64,000 nucleotides of DNA, taken from NCBI RefSeq assembly GCF_030816235.1, contig NZ_JAUSXT010000001.1, forward strand, positions 682,001 to 746,000, in the 5' to 3' direction. Source of the stretch: Microbacterium sp. W4I4. Its GTDB lineage: Bacteria > Actinomycetota > Actinomycetes > Actinomycetales > Microbacteriaceae. The first letter of the stretch is position 1. Each line of letters begins with the position of its first letter. The notes beneath the pieces were generated by a model. The model had not been told where the DNA came from, searched no databases, and saw only the letters and a program-made list of their open reading frames with translations. Positions 7,660-16,383 of this stretch are shown in pieces. The position numbers and the translations under genes were made by a program.

Positions 7660-9834
7660 TCAGTTCTTGCCGAGAGCCGCCCGGTCGGCATCCGTCACGC
7701 GCCGCTCGATGGTGGCGCGCAGCGCAGGATGCTTCTCCAGAGTGGGATCCTCGCTGAAGATCGACGCGGCGATCTCCCGGGCGCGCACGATGAGGTCGGC
7801 ATCCTTGACGACGCGCAGCAGGCGCAGCGACGACCGCGCACCCGACTGGGTCGCACCCAGCACATCGCCTTCACCGCGCAGCTCGAGGTCGACCTCCGCC
7901 AGCTCGAAGCCGTCGAGCGTCGCCGCGACCGCATCGACCCGCTCGCGGGCGATGGAACCCGCTTCCGCCTCGGTGACCAGCAGGCAGAGTCCGGGATGCT
8001 CACCGCGACCCACGCGGCCGCGCAGCTGATGCAGCTGCGAGACACCGAAGCGGTCGGCTTCCATGATGATCATGGTGGAGGCGTTCGGCACGTCGACGCC
8101 GACCTCGATCACCGTGGTCGCGATGAGCAGATCGATCTCGCCGCGCGCGAAGGCCTGCATGACGGCATCCTTCTCCTCCGACGGCATCTTGCCGTGCAGC
8201 ACGGCGCGCCGCACCTTCGAGAGCTCGGGATGGGTCGCCAGCAGCTCCGCGAGCTGCACGACACCCCACTTCGGACCCTTGCCCTCCTCGTCGGGAGGCG
8301 GTGCCGCACCGTCGGAATCGACGGACTCCTTCGCGGTGTCGATGGCCGCGCACACCGCGAAGACCTGACGGCCTGCGGCGATCTCCTCGGCCGTACGGGT
8401 CCACACGCGCTGGAACCAGGCGGGGTGCTCGGCGAGCGGAGCGGTGAAGGTCTGGATGCCGGCCCGGCCGGACGGCATGGTGCGGATCACCGAGGTGTCC
8501 AGGTCTCCGAACACCGTCATCGCGACCGTGCGCGGGATCGGCGTGGCGGTGAGCACCAGCGCGTGCGGCGCGGTGCCCTTGGCGCGCAGCGCCTCGCGCT
8601 GCTCGACGCCGAAGCGGTGCTGCTCGTCGACGACGACCAGGGCGAGATCGGCGAACGTGGTCTTCTCGGACAGCAGGGCGTGCGTTCCGATGACGATGAG
8701 CGACTGCCCGGACGCCACGCGCAGTGCGGCCTTGCGACGCTCGGGGGCGGACATCTGTCCGGTCAGGAGGGTGGGCATCAGCTGCGGCGCGAGGTCGCGG
8801 CCGAGCATCCTGGTGATCGAGCGCAGGTGCTGCCCCGCGAGCACCTCGGTCGGGGCGATGAGCGCGGCCTGTCCCCCGCTTTCGGCCACCTGCACCATCG
8901 CCCGCAGCGCGACGAGGGTCTTGCCCGAACCCACCTCGCCCTGCACGAGCCTGTTCATCGGACGCTCCGCCGTGAGATCGGCCGCGATCTCGGCGCCGAC
9001 CAGCCGTTGGTCATCCGTGAGCGAGAACGGCAGCGTCGCATCGAAGCGCTCGAGCAGGCCACCCGGCTTCGCCTCGCGCGACGTCGCGGTGAGGCGGCGC
9101 ACCTGCTCGCGCTGCTGCAGCAGCGCAGCCTGCAGGGTGAGGGCCTCGTGAACGCGCAGGGTGCGGATGGCGGGTTCGATGTCCCCGCGCTGCTGCGGAC
9201 GGTGAATCCGCTCGAGCGCCTCGCGGGCGGTGAGCAGGTCTTCCGACAGCCGCAGCGTCTCGGGCAGCGGCTCGGAGACCTCACCGAGCCCGTCGAGCAC
9301 CGGTCCGATGATCTTGGCGATCTGCCAGCTCTGGATCGCCGAGGTGGCCGGATAGATCGGGATCGGCACACTCCTGCGCGAATCCGCCCGCCGCTGGGCG
9401 GCGTCGAGGTCGTCGAAGAGCTCGTACTCCGGGTGCGCGAACTGCACGGTCTCGCGGAACATCCCGACCTTGCCGGAGAAGATGCCGCGCCGACCCGGCG
9501 AGAGCTCCTTCACCCGCCATTCGGCCTGCCCCAGGTTCTTCGCGAAGAAGGTCAGCGACATCCGCCCGATGCCGTCGCTGATGACCACCTCGGTCATCGC
9601 CCCGCGCCGATTCTTCATGGCGCGCGCGTTGGAACTGACCACCTCGGCGACGATGGTGACCGTCTCGCCGATCGGAAGCTCGCGGATCGGGGTCAGCTCA
9701 CCCGGATCGGCGTAGCGTCGAGGGTAGTGTCCGAGCAGCTCGCCGACCACGGTCATGCCGAAGGCCCGATCCAGGGTGCGCGCCGAGGTGGCGCCGACGG
9801 CCTGGGTCAACGGCGTGTCGAGCTCGAAGGACAT
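7660..9834 (-). CDS. recG: ATP-dependent DNA helicase RecG
   Basis: A branched-DNA translocase that regresses stalled replication forks and processes recombination intermediates. The 724-residue protein has an N-terminal wedge/OB-fold region, the Walker A motif GEVGSGKTLVAL near residue 300, and DEQH box VVVDEQHRFGVEQR near 400. Helicase C motifs include VIEVGVDVPNAS and QLRGRVGRG. An acidic insertion between the two helicase halves (about 490-515, GAAPPPDEEG) is common in actinobacterial RecG. A -10 box lies six bases before the ATG. It is divergent from rsmD with a 73-base gap. Confidence 0.96.
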   Translation of the reverse strand: MSFELDTPLTQAVGATSARTLDRAFGMTVVGELLGHYPRRYADPGELTPIRELPIGETVTIVAEVVSSNARAMKNRRGAMTEVVISDGIGRMSLTFFAKNLGQAEWRVKELSPGRRGIFSGKVGMFRETVQFAHPEYELFDDLDAAQRRADSRRSVPIPIYPATSAIQSWQIAKIIGPVLDGLGEVSEPLPETLRLSEDLLTAREALERIHRPQQRGDIEPAIRTLRVHEALTLQAALLQQREQVRRLTATSREAKPGGLLERFDATLPFSLTDDQRLVGAEIAADLTAERPMNRLVQGEVGSGKTLVALRAMVQVAESGGQAALIAPTEVLAGQHLRSITRMLGRDLAPQLMPTLLTGQMSAPERRKAALRVASGQSLIVIGTHALLSEKTTFADLALVVVDEQHRFGVEQREALRAKGTAPHALVLTATPIPRTVAMTVFGDLDTSVIRTMPSGRAGIQTFTAPLAEHPAWFQRVWTRTAEEIAAGRQVFAVCAAIDTAKESVDSDGAAPPPDEEGKGPKWGVVQLAELLATHPELSKVRRAVLHGKMPSEEKDAVMQAFARGEIDLLIATTVIEVGVDVPNASTMIIMEADRFGVSQLHQLRGRVGRGEHPGLCLLVTEAEAGSIARERVDAVAATLDGFELAEVDLELRGEGDVLGATQSGARSSLRLLRVVKDADLIVRAREIAASIFSEDPTLEKHPALRATIERRVTDADRAALGKN

Positions 9835-9840
9835 GCTCCG

Positions 9841-9846
9841 AGTCTA
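9841..9846 (-). promoter_or_regulatory. -10 box, leaderless recG
   Basis: TAGACT on the minus strand ends six bases upstream of the recG ATG at 9834. No separate Shine-Dalgarno is visible. Confidence 0.5.
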
Positions 9847-9895
9847 GAGAGGGGCACCGACCCCGACGCGCACGGCCGAGTGCGTCGCCGTGTCG

Positions 9896-9901
9896 TATCG
9901 T
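9896..9901 (+). promoter_or_regulatory. -10 box, leaderless rsmD
   Basis: TATCGT followed by six bases and then GTG at 9908. The spacing supports 9908, rather than the upstream in-frame GTG at 9890, as the rsmD start. Confidence 0.55.
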
Positions 9902-9907
9902 GAACGG

Positions 9908-10516
9908 GTGACGAGGATCATCGCCGGCGCCGCTCGCGGCATCCGCATCGACGTGCCGGGTGCGGGCACCCGCCCGACCAGCGACCGCGTGCGCGAGTCG
10001 GTCTTCGGCGCTCTGGAGTCGATGCAGGCCATCGACGGCGCGCGCGTGCTCGACCTGTACGCGGGCAGCGGCGCCCTCGGGCTCGAGGCCTGGAGCCGAG
10101 GTGCGTCCTCCGTGGATCTCGTCGAGCGCTCCCGACCCGCGGCCGCCATAGTAGGCCGCAACATCACGACCGTCGCCAAGGCGCTGGGCGTCCCCGGCGA
10201 CGCGAGGGTGCACCAGAGCGCCGTTCACGCCTTCCTGACGCGCGTCTCCGGCCCGTACGACCTGGTCTTCACCGATCCGCCGTACGACCTCGACGACGCG
10301 GCGATGACGGCGGATCTTCTGGCGCTGACTCCCCTGCTCTCACCGGACGCCGTCGTGGTGATCGAGCGGGCGCGCCGGTCCACGCCGCCGGACCTGGATG
10401 CCGCGGGTCTCACGCTGCTGCGGGAGAAGTCGTACGGCGACACCGCCGTCTGGTGGGCTGAGCCCCTTCAGGGATCGGACGATCAGCCTGCGACGACGCC
10501 GTCCCAGTCGCGGTAG
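9908..10516 (+). CDS. rsmD: 16S rRNA (guanine966-N2)-methyltransferase RsmD
   Basis: A SAM-dependent methyltransferase acting on G966 of 16S rRNA in the assembled 30S particle. The 202-residue protein begins VTRIIAGAARGIRI, as RsmD proteins usually do (RIIAG). The substrate/SAM region includes TRPTSDRVRESVF and VLDLYAGSGALGLEA, and the catalytic motif IV is DPPY near residue 123. The GTG start is confirmed by a leaderless promoter. Its 3' end overlaps the convergent thiL by 34 bases. In many bacteria rsmD neighbours coaD; here the two are separated by recG. Confidence 0.94.
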   Translation: MTRIIAGAARGIRIDVPGAGTRPTSDRVRESVFGALESMQAIDGARVLDLYAGSGALGLEAWSRGASSVDLVERSRPAAAIVGRNITTVAKALGVPGDARVHQSAVHAFLTRVSGPYDLVFTDPPYDLDDAAMTADLLALTPLLSPDAVVVIERARRSTPPDLDAAGLTLLREKSYGDTAVWWAEPLQGSDDQPATTPSQSR

Positions 10517-11493
10517 GGATCCCAGCCGCCCGGTGGAATCGGATCGCCGTCGAGCAGCACGGCCGCCCCCGCACGATCTACGACCGTCCCGATGGCGACG
10601 AATCCCTCGGGCAGTGCGGTCCCTGCCGGGAAGGTCGCCAGCAGCCCGTGGTCCTCGCCGCCGCGGAGGGCTCGAGCGCGGTCTCCCCCGTGCGCCAGCG
10701 CATCGATGGCAGCGCCGGCGAAGTCGATCGAGATGCCCGAGGCATCCGCCATCCGTCCGGCATCCAGCGTCAAGCCGTCCGAGACGTCCATCATGGCCGT
10801 CGCCCCGGCATCCGCCGCCGCAGCACCCCGCGCGATCGGCGGCACCGGCCGCAACTGCCTGTCCAGACCGTGCATCAGTCCGGCATCCAGACCGCTGCGG
10901 TCGACCGGAACCGGCGCGGATCCGTCGCGGAAGTCCGCGAACAGCGTCTCCAGGCCCGCCGCCGCCGCCCCCAGCTCACCGGCGAGAGCGACCACGTCGC
11001 CCGGCCGCGCACCGGCGCGCGTGACGGCGCTGCGTCCCGACAGGTCTCCGAGAGCGGTCACGGCGATCGTGAGCAGATCCGAGACCGTCAGGTCGCCGCC
11101 GACGACAGCGCAGCCCGGTGCGAGGACATCGCAGGCATCCCGGAATCCGTCGGCCATCGCCGCCACGAACGACAGCCTGGTGTCCCGGGGAACCGCGAGA
11201 GCGACGAGCAGCGCCGTCGGAACCGCGCCCATCGCGGCGATGTCGGCCAGATTCACCGCGGCGGCCTTCCAGCCGAGGTCGTGGCCGCTGGACCAGGCCG
11301 TGCGGAAGTCCGGTCCGTCCACCAGCGTGTCCGTCGTGGCCACCACCGAGCCGGACGGTGCAGCGATGACCGCCGCGTCGTCTCCGGGGCCGAGGATCGT
11401 GTGAGCGGCGGTTCCGGTGCGGGCGAGGATCGTCCGCAGCACCGTCCCCTCCGCGATGTCGCCGATGCGAGGGTCGTCGGGATCGGATGCCAT
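10483..11493 (-). CDS. thiL: Thiamine-monophosphate kinase
   Basis: Phosphorylates thiamine monophosphate to the active cofactor thiamine diphosphate. The 336-residue protein belongs to the AIR synthase-related/PurM fold. It has the GPGDDAAVIAAPSG motif near residues 36-49, TTDTLVDGPDFR, AAVNLADIAAMGA and VGGDLTVSD, all metal/nucleotide-binding blocks of ThiL. Length is typical. It is divergent from the DUF3515 lipoprotein gene with only 23 bases between the start codons, and its 3' end overlaps rsmD. Confidence 0.95.
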   Translation of the reverse strand: MASDPDDPRIGDIAEGTVLRTILARTGTAAHTILGPGDDAAVIAAPSGSVVATTDTLVDGPDFRTAWSSGHDLGWKAAAVNLADIAAMGAVPTALLVALAVPRDTRLSFVAAMADGFRDACDVLAPGCAVVGGDLTVSDLLTIAVTALGDLSGRSAVTRAGARPGDVVALAGELGAAAAGLETLFADFRDGSAPVPVDRSGLDAGLMHGLDRQLRPVPPIARGAAAADAGATAMMDVSDGLTLDAGRMADASGISIDFAGAAIDALAHGGDRARALRGGEDHGLLATFPAGTALPEGFVAIGTVVDRAGAAVLLDGDPIPPGGWDPYRDWDGVVAG

Positions 11494-11500
11494 GCCGACA

Positions 11501-11510
11501 ACGGTAGCCT
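11501..11510. promoter_or_regulatory. Overlapping divergent -10 boxes (thiL / DUF3515)
   Basis: The ten bases ACGGTAGCCT hold TAGCCT on the plus strand, six bases before the ATG at 11517. They also hold TACCGT on the minus strand, seven bases before the thiL ATG at 11493. The two boxes share the same TA step, so polymerase could serve only one direction at a time. Both genes would be leaderless. Confidence 0.5.
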
Positions 11511-11516
11511 GGAATC

Positions 11517-11990
11517 ATGCTCCGTCGTCTCGCCCCGCTCGCCGGAGTCCTGGCTCTTCTCGCGCTGACCGGGTGCTCCAGCACCGTCGCGCTGAAGCCG
11601 GCTCCCGACGCGAACAACCCGGCGTGCGCCGAGGTGACCGTGCGCCTGCCCGATGCCATCGACGGCTTCGACAGACGCTGGACCGATGCCCAGGCCACTG
11701 GCGCGTACGGCGATCCCACCACGGTCATCGTCGCCTGCGGTGTGGCCGTTCCCGGTCCCACTGCCACGCTGCAGTGCATCACGCTCGAAGGCATCGACTG
11801 GCTCGTCGACGAATCGGCCGCACCGTGGATGCGGATGACGACTTACGGCCGCGACCCTGCCGTGCAGGTGTTCGTGGACACGAAGAAGGCCGGCGCCAAC
11901 GAGGTGCTCACGAACAGCAAGCTCGTCGGCGCCGTACGGACCACTGCCGCGACCAGCGAGTGCACCGCACCCGAAGAGCTGGTGCAGTAG
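11517..11990 (+). CDS. DUF3515 family lipoprotein
   Basis: A 157-residue protein with a lipoprotein signal peptide: basic MLRR, a hydrophobic core, and the lipobox LTGC with Cys at residue 20. The mature part matches the DUF3515 family of actinobacteria (PACAEVTVRLPDAIDGF ... CGVAVPGPT ... WLVDES). No biochemical role is established. Members commonly sit beside ddl and thiL, as here, which hints at a cell-envelope role but does not prove one. It is convergent with ddl. Confidence 0.88.
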   Translation: MLRRLAPLAGVLALLALTGCSSTVALKPAPDANNPACAEVTVRLPDAIDGFDRRWTDAQATGAYGDPTTVIVACGVAVPGPTATLQCITLEGIDWLVDESAAPWMRMTTYGRDPAVQVFVDTKKAGANEVLTNSKLVGAVRTTAATSECTAPEELVQ

Positions 11991-12037
11991 CCGTTCGTTC
12001 GCGACGCCCCACCGCAACGGTCAGGCGCCGCGCGCGC

Positions 12038-13126
12038 TCACTTGCTGAGACCGGCCTCGACGAGCTCGGTGATCAGCTCGGAATAGCTCAGCCCCGACGC
12101 GACCCAGCACTTCGGGAACATCGAGAACTGCGTGAATCCGGGCATGGTGTTCAGCTCGTTGACGATCAGGTCGCCATCCGCGGTCACGAAGAAGTCGACG
12201 CGGGCCAGGCCCTTGCCGTCCACGGCTTCGAACGCGCGCACGGCGGTGTCCTGCAGACGGGCGATGAGCGCCTCATCGACATCCGCAGGGCACACGATCT
12301 CGACGCCCTCACCCCCGAGGTACTTGCCCTCGAAGTCGTAGAAGCTGCGCGAGGTGAGCACGACCTCGCCGGGCAGCGAAGCCCGCGCCCGAGCACCACC
12401 GCGCCCGGCGAGCACACCGACCTCGATCTCGCGGCCGGTGATGCCGGACTCCACGAGAACCTTCTCATCCTCGGCGAACGCGATGCGCATGGCCTCGTCC
12501 AGGCCCTCGCCGCCTGCCACGCGCGACACGCCGACGCTGGAACCGGCACTCGCCGGCTTCACGAACGCCACCGGGCCCAGATCGAGGATGCGCGCGCGCA
12601 CGGCCTCGGCATCCGCATCCCAGTCGGAGCTGCGCACGGTGATCCCGGGAGCCACGTCGATGCCGGCCGCCGACAGCGCCAGCTTGGTGAAGTGCTTGTC
12701 GAGGCACACGGCGGAGTCGAGGATCCCGCCACCGGCGTAGGGCACCTCGAGCACGTCGAAGAATCCCTGGATCGCGCCGTCCTCACCGTGCAGACCGTGC
12801 AGCAGCGGCAGCACGACATCGATCTCCCCGAGGTCGATCGTCGAGCCGTCCGAGGCCACCACACGCAGTCGACGATCCCCGCCGGGTTCCGGCCAGCGCA
12901 CGCGGGTGCCGTTGTCGACGACCTCGGGCATGCTGTCCGGATCGATGGCGAACCGGGACGGATCGTCCTGCTCGAGCACGAACGCGCCCTCACGGGTGAT
13001 CCCGACCGGGATCACGGCGTACCGCTCGCGGTCAATCGCCGCCAGGACCCCGCCCGCCGTTGCGGAACTGATCGAATGCTCGCTGGAACGCCCGCCGAAG
13101 AGCACCACCACCGTCTGCTTGTCCAT
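12038..13126 (-). CDS. ddl: D-alanine--D-alanine ligase
   Basis: An ATP-grasp enzyme that joins two D-alanines for peptidoglycan stem peptides. The 362-residue protein starts DKQTVVVLFGGRSSEHSISS, the family's first ATP-grasp element. It has HGLHGEDGAIQGFFDVLEVPYAGGGI and the C-terminal metal-binding VNELNTMPGFTQFSMFPK. The ATG at 13126 is preceded by a strong AGGAGGAG, so the start is firm even though the upstream gpsA frame continues 95 bases into this gene. It is part of the leuC to ddl minus-strand run. Confidence 0.96.
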   Translation of the reverse strand: MDKQTVVVLFGGRSSEHSISSATAGGVLAAIDRERYAVIPVGITREGAFVLEQDDPSRFAIDPDSMPEVVDNGTRVRWPEPGGDRRLRVVASDGSTIDLGEIDVVLPLLHGLHGEDGAIQGFFDVLEVPYAGGGILDSAVCLDKHFTKLALSAAGIDVAPGITVRSSDWDADAEAVRARILDLGPVAFVKPASAGSSVGVSRVAGGEGLDEAMRIAFAEDEKVLVESGITGREIEVGVLAGRGGARARASLPGEVVLTSRSFYDFEGKYLGGEGVEIVCPADVDEALIARLQDTAVRAFEAVDGKGLARVDFFVTADGDLIVNELNTMPGFTQFSMFPKCWVASGLSYSELITELVEAGLSK

Positions 13127-14168
13127 GATTGGTTCTCTCCTCCTGAGGAGTGTCGTCGTCGGTCGTGAGGTGCGGTGCGATGTCGCGGGGATCCATCCGC
13201 CCGTCGAGCACCATCTTCACCTGCTCGACGATCGGCATGTACACGTCGGACTCGTGGGCGAGCTGAAGGATCGGCGCCACCGACGCGAGACCCTCCGCCG
13301 TCTGGTTCATCTGCTTCACGACGTCCTGGAAGCCGTATCCCTGACCGAGCAGACGCCCCGCCGTGTTGTTGCGACTCAGCGGCGACTGGCAGGTGGCGAT
13401 CAGGTCGCCCAGCCCCGCCAATCCCTGCAGCGTCTCGGGCCGCGCCCCGTTCGCGACCGCGAAGTCCGTCATCTCGACGAGCCCGCGCGTGATGATCGAC
13501 GCCTTGGTGTTCTCGCCGTAGCCGACGCCGTCGACGATGCCGATCGCGACCGCGATGAGGTTCTTCAGCACGCCGCCGAACTCCGTGCCGATCACGTCGG
13601 TGTTCACGAAGGATCGGAAGTAGTGATTGCGCGCCGTGCGGGCGACGGCATCGGCGGTATCCTGGCTGAGCGAGGCGATCACGGCCGCCGTGGGCTGCTC
13701 GCGTGCGATCTCGAGGGCGAGGTTGGGGCCGGATGCCACGGCGATGCGATTCGGGTCGCAGCGCAGCTCCTGCTCGATGACCTGGCTCATCCGAAGTCCC
13801 GTGCCGCGCTCCACGCCCTTCATCAGGCTGATGATCGGTGCGTCACTGTCCGCGATGAGCGGGCGCAGCGCCTTCAGGTTCTCGCGCAGCGACTGACTGG
13901 GCACCGACAGGTAGATCTGGTCGGCGCCGTCGAGCGCACGGGAGATCTCGTGGGTCGCGGCGATCGAGCGTGGCAGGTTGATGCCGGGCAGGTACTGCGA
14001 GTTGCGCTTGGCCTCGGAGATCTCCTGGGCGAGCTCGGGCCGCCGGGCCCACATCGTCACCTGGGCGCCGCCGTCGACGAGGATCTTGCCGAACGTGGTG
14101 CCCCAGCTGCCCGCGCCGATCACGGCTGCGCGGGTTCCCTTACCTGCTGCTTCGCGTTTAGGAGTCAA
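13032..14168 (-). CDS. gpsA: NAD(P)-dependent glycerol-3-phosphate dehydrogenase
   Basis: Reduces dihydroxyacetone phosphate to sn-glycerol-3-phosphate for phospholipid synthesis. The 378-residue protein has the Rossmann motif AAVIGAGSWGTTFG (residues 14-27), the catalytic-region GVLKNLIAVAIGIVDG and ETLQGLAGLGDLIATC. It is longer than usual (about 330-345). The tail after DIAPHLTTDDDT reads through the ddl Shine-Dalgarno and about 31 codons of ddl, ending in a Gly/Arg-rich segment that does not look conserved. Its start overlaps plsC by 11 bases. Whether the tail is real or reflects a lost stop or sequencing frameshift is unclear. Confidence 0.93.
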   Translation of the reverse strand: MTPKREAAGKGTRAAVIGAGSWGTTFGKILVDGGAQVTMWARRPELAQEISEAKRNSQYLPGINLPRSIAATHEISRALDGADQIYLSVPSQSLRENLKALRPLIADSDAPIISLMKGVERGTGLRMSQVIEQELRCDPNRIAVASGPNLALEIAREQPTAAVIASLSQDTADAVARTARNHYFRSFVNTDVIGTEFGGVLKNLIAVAIGIVDGVGYGENTKASIITRGLVEMTDFAVANGARPETLQGLAGLGDLIATCQSPLSRNNTAGRLLGQGYGFQDVVKQMNQTAEGLASVAPILQLAHESDVYMPIVEQVKMVLDGRMDPRDIAPHLTTDDDTPQEERTNHGQADGGGALRRAFQRAFDQFRNGGRGPGGD

Positions 14169-14907
14169 GACGCCCCGTCTCGTTCTGTCCGTGCTCCGCA
14201 GGGTTCCAGCGTCGCTCCGGCGCCTTCTCGCCGCGCAGCTGCTCCAGCAGAGCGGTGATCGCGCTCATCAGGCGTTCGGTGGCCTCGTTGAGCACCGCCT
14301 GCTCGCTGCCGCGTCCCTTCAGGTCGGAGAGGTCCACGGGGTCGCCGACGATCACGCGGACGCGCTTGCGCAGCGGCCACAGGCTGATGCCCTTCTGGTA
14401 GCGGCCCATGATCTCCTGCGTGCCCCACTGGGCCATCGGGATCAGCGGGATGTCGCCGGACAGCGCCAGCCGCACAGCCCCTGACTTGCCGCGCATCGGC
14501 CACAGGTCCGGGTCTCGGGTGAGCGTGCCCTCGGGGTAGACGATCACGCCGCGGCCGTTCTCGACCAGCTCTCGCGACTGCAGCATCGTCTGCTTGGCGG
14601 CCTTCGCCGAGGAAGCGCGCGCGACGGGGATCATGCCGGTGCGCGTGAGCACCCAGCCGAGCACAGGGATCCGGAACAGGCTCTCCTTGGCCATGAAGCG
14701 CGGGAGACGCCCGGTGCGGTACACCTGCATCGCCACGATCAGCGGGTCGAACTCGGAGTAGTGGTTGGGCGCGAGCACGAACGCCCCTTCGCGGGGCAGC
14801 TTGTGCGCGTCGATGGTCGTCACCTTGGCAAGCAGCGACACCGGGGGGATGACGATCGCCGCCAGCGGCCAGAACAGGCTCGGACGGCTCCGCTCGGAAG
14901 CAGCCAT
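14158..14907 (-). CDS. plsC: 1-acyl-sn-glycerol-3-phosphate acyltransferase (PlsC-like)
   Basis: Acylates lysophosphatidic acid to phosphatidic acid at the membrane. The 249-residue protein has the acyltransferase motif I NHYSEFDP (an NHx4D variant of HX4D) near residue 49, motif II around GRLPRFMAKESLFR and motif III VIVYPEGTLTRD (EGT). A hydrophobic N-terminal stretch (FWPLAAIVIPPVSLLAKV) suits membrane association. It lies between murA and gpsA and overlaps gpsA, which makes its substrate precursor. The exact acyl acceptor is inferred from this context. Confidence 0.9.
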   Translation of the reverse strand: MAASERSRPSLFWPLAAIVIPPVSLLAKVTTIDAHKLPREGAFVLAPNHYSEFDPLIVAMQVYRTGRLPRFMAKESLFRIPVLGWVLTRTGMIPVARASSAKAAKQTMLQSRELVENGRGVIVYPEGTLTRDPDLWPMRGKSGAVRLALSGDIPLIPMAQWGTQEIMGRYQKGISLWPLRKRVRVIVGDPVDLSDLKGRGSEQAVLNEATERLMSAITALLEQLRGEKAPERRWNPAEHGQNETGRLDS

Positions 14908-14911
14908 CAGA

Positions 14912-16276
14912 TCACCGGACGACGTCGAAGTCGGCGCCCAGCGCCTGCAGCTTGTCGAGGAACTTCTCGTACCCGCGGCTGAGGATGTCGACCCCGGACA
15001 CCTGCGACTCCCCTTCCGCGGTCAGAGCGGCGATCACGTGGCTGTATCCGCCGCGCAGGTCGGGCACGACGATGTCGGCCGCGCGCAGCGGGGTCGGGCC
15101 GGTGATGACGGCGGCCTGTTCGAGCTCGCGGCGCGGGACCCGGCGCGGACCGTTCTGCAGCCCGTGCGGGTGCACGACGATGTCGGCGCCCATCTTGACC
15201 AGGGCCTGCGTGAAGCCGAAGCGGTTCTCGTAGACGGTCTCATGAACGATGGAGCGTCCCCGAGCCTGGGTCAGCGCGACGATCAGCGGCTGCTGCCAGT
15301 CGGTCATGAACCCCGGGTGCACATCGGTCTCGACGACGACGGGCTTGAGCTCGCCGTCGCGACGGAAGAGGATGCCGTCCTCCTGCACGTCGAACCAGCC
15401 GCCGGCCTTGCGGAACACGTTGAGGAAGGTCAGCATCTCCTGCTGCTTCGCACCGGCGACGAAGATCTCGCCGTCGGTGGCCAGCGCGGCGCACGCCCAC
15501 GACGCCGCCTCGTTGCGGTCGAAGATGCAGCGGTGGTCGTAGCCGCGCAGCGTCTCGACGCCCTCGATGAGGATCACCCGGTTGGGCTCGTAGGAGATGA
15601 TGGCGCCCATCTTCTGCAGCAGGGCGATGAGGTCCATGATCTCGGGCTCGATGGCCGCGTTGCGCAGCTCGGTGGTGCCCTTCGCCCGCACCGCGGTCAG
15701 CAGCACCTGCTCGGTGGCGCCGACACTGGGGTACGGCAGGTGGATGTTCGCCCCGTGCAGCCCGTTCGGGGCCGACAGGCGGATGCCGCTGGGCTGCTTC
15801 TCGACGATGGCGCCGAACTTGCGCAGCGCGTCGAGATGGAAGTCGATCGGCCGATCGCCGATGCGGCAGCCACCCAGGTCGGGGATGAATGCCTGACCGA
15901 GCTTGTGCAGCAGCGGTCCGCAGAACAGGATCGGGATGCGCGACGCGCCCGCGTGGGCGTCGATCTCCTCGTAGTGGGCCGACTCGACCTCGCTCGGATC
16001 CAGCAGGAGCGAACCGGGCTCGTCGCCCTCGCTGACCCTCACACCGTGCACCTCGAGCAGCGAGCGCACGACGGCGACGTCGCTGAGGCCGGGGACATCG
16101 CGCAGCGTGCTGGTCGTCTCGCCGAGGAGGGCCGCCACCATCGCCTTGGTCGCGAGGTTCTTCGCGCCCTTGACGTCGACGCGGCCCCGAAGCGGCCTGC
16201 CTCCGCGGATCGCGAGCACGGATCCGGCGGGAACCGGAGCCTCGTCGACTGCAGCATCGCGCAACGGTGTCGTCAT
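14912..16276 (-). CDS. murA: UDP-N-acetylglucosamine 1-carboxyvinyltransferase (MurA-type)
   Basis: Transfers enolpyruvate from PEP to UDP-GlcNAc, the first committed step of peptidoglycan synthesis. The 454-residue EPSP-synthase-fold protein has the KGAKNLATKAMVAALL motif in place of the usual KNA.L signature. It retains the catalytic Cys loop (LGGCRIGDRPIDFHLDAL) and SVGATEQVLLTAV. The ATG at 16276 is preceded by GAAGAGG. It lies in the leuCD-murA-plsC-gpsA-ddl run. Sequence is somewhat divergent from enterobacterial MurA, in keeping with actinobacterial members. Confidence 0.92.
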   Translation of the reverse strand: MTTPLRDAAVDEAPVPAGSVLAIRGGRPLRGRVDVKGAKNLATKAMVAALLGETTSTLRDVPGLSDVAVVRSLLEVHGVRVSEGDEPGSLLLDPSEVESAHYEEIDAHAGASRIPILFCGPLLHKLGQAFIPDLGGCRIGDRPIDFHLDALRKFGAIVEKQPSGIRLSAPNGLHGANIHLPYPSVGATEQVLLTAVRAKGTTELRNAAIEPEIMDLIALLQKMGAIISYEPNRVILIEGVETLRGYDHRCIFDRNEAASWACAALATDGEIFVAGAKQQEMLTFLNVFRKAGGWFDVQEDGILFRRDGELKPVVVETDVHPGFMTDWQQPLIVALTQARGRSIVHETVYENRFGFTQALVKMGADIVVHPHGLQNGPRRVPRRELEQAAVITGPTPLRAADIVVPDLRGGYSHVIAALTAEGESQVSGVDILSRGYEKFLDKLQALGADFDVVR

Positions 16277-16383
16277 TCGGGCCTCTTCTTCATCAGGACA
16301 GCACGGCGGTGGCCGTGAAGCTCTCATCCAATCACGGCTGGTGCCGCGAGGGCTTGTGGCCCTCGGCCCTACCCGCTCCGCGT

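Noticed and set aside
7729..9903. A 724-codon open frame on the plus strand opposite recG.
   Set aside because: It mirrors recG in a high-GC genome, has no ribosome binding site or conserved motif, and its residues are Arg/Gly/Leu/His-rich as expected for antisense frames.
14912..16276. EPSP synthase (aroA) instead of murA.
   Set aside because: The GGC-R-IGDRP loop with the MurA catalytic Cys and the cell-wall gene neighbours fit MurA.
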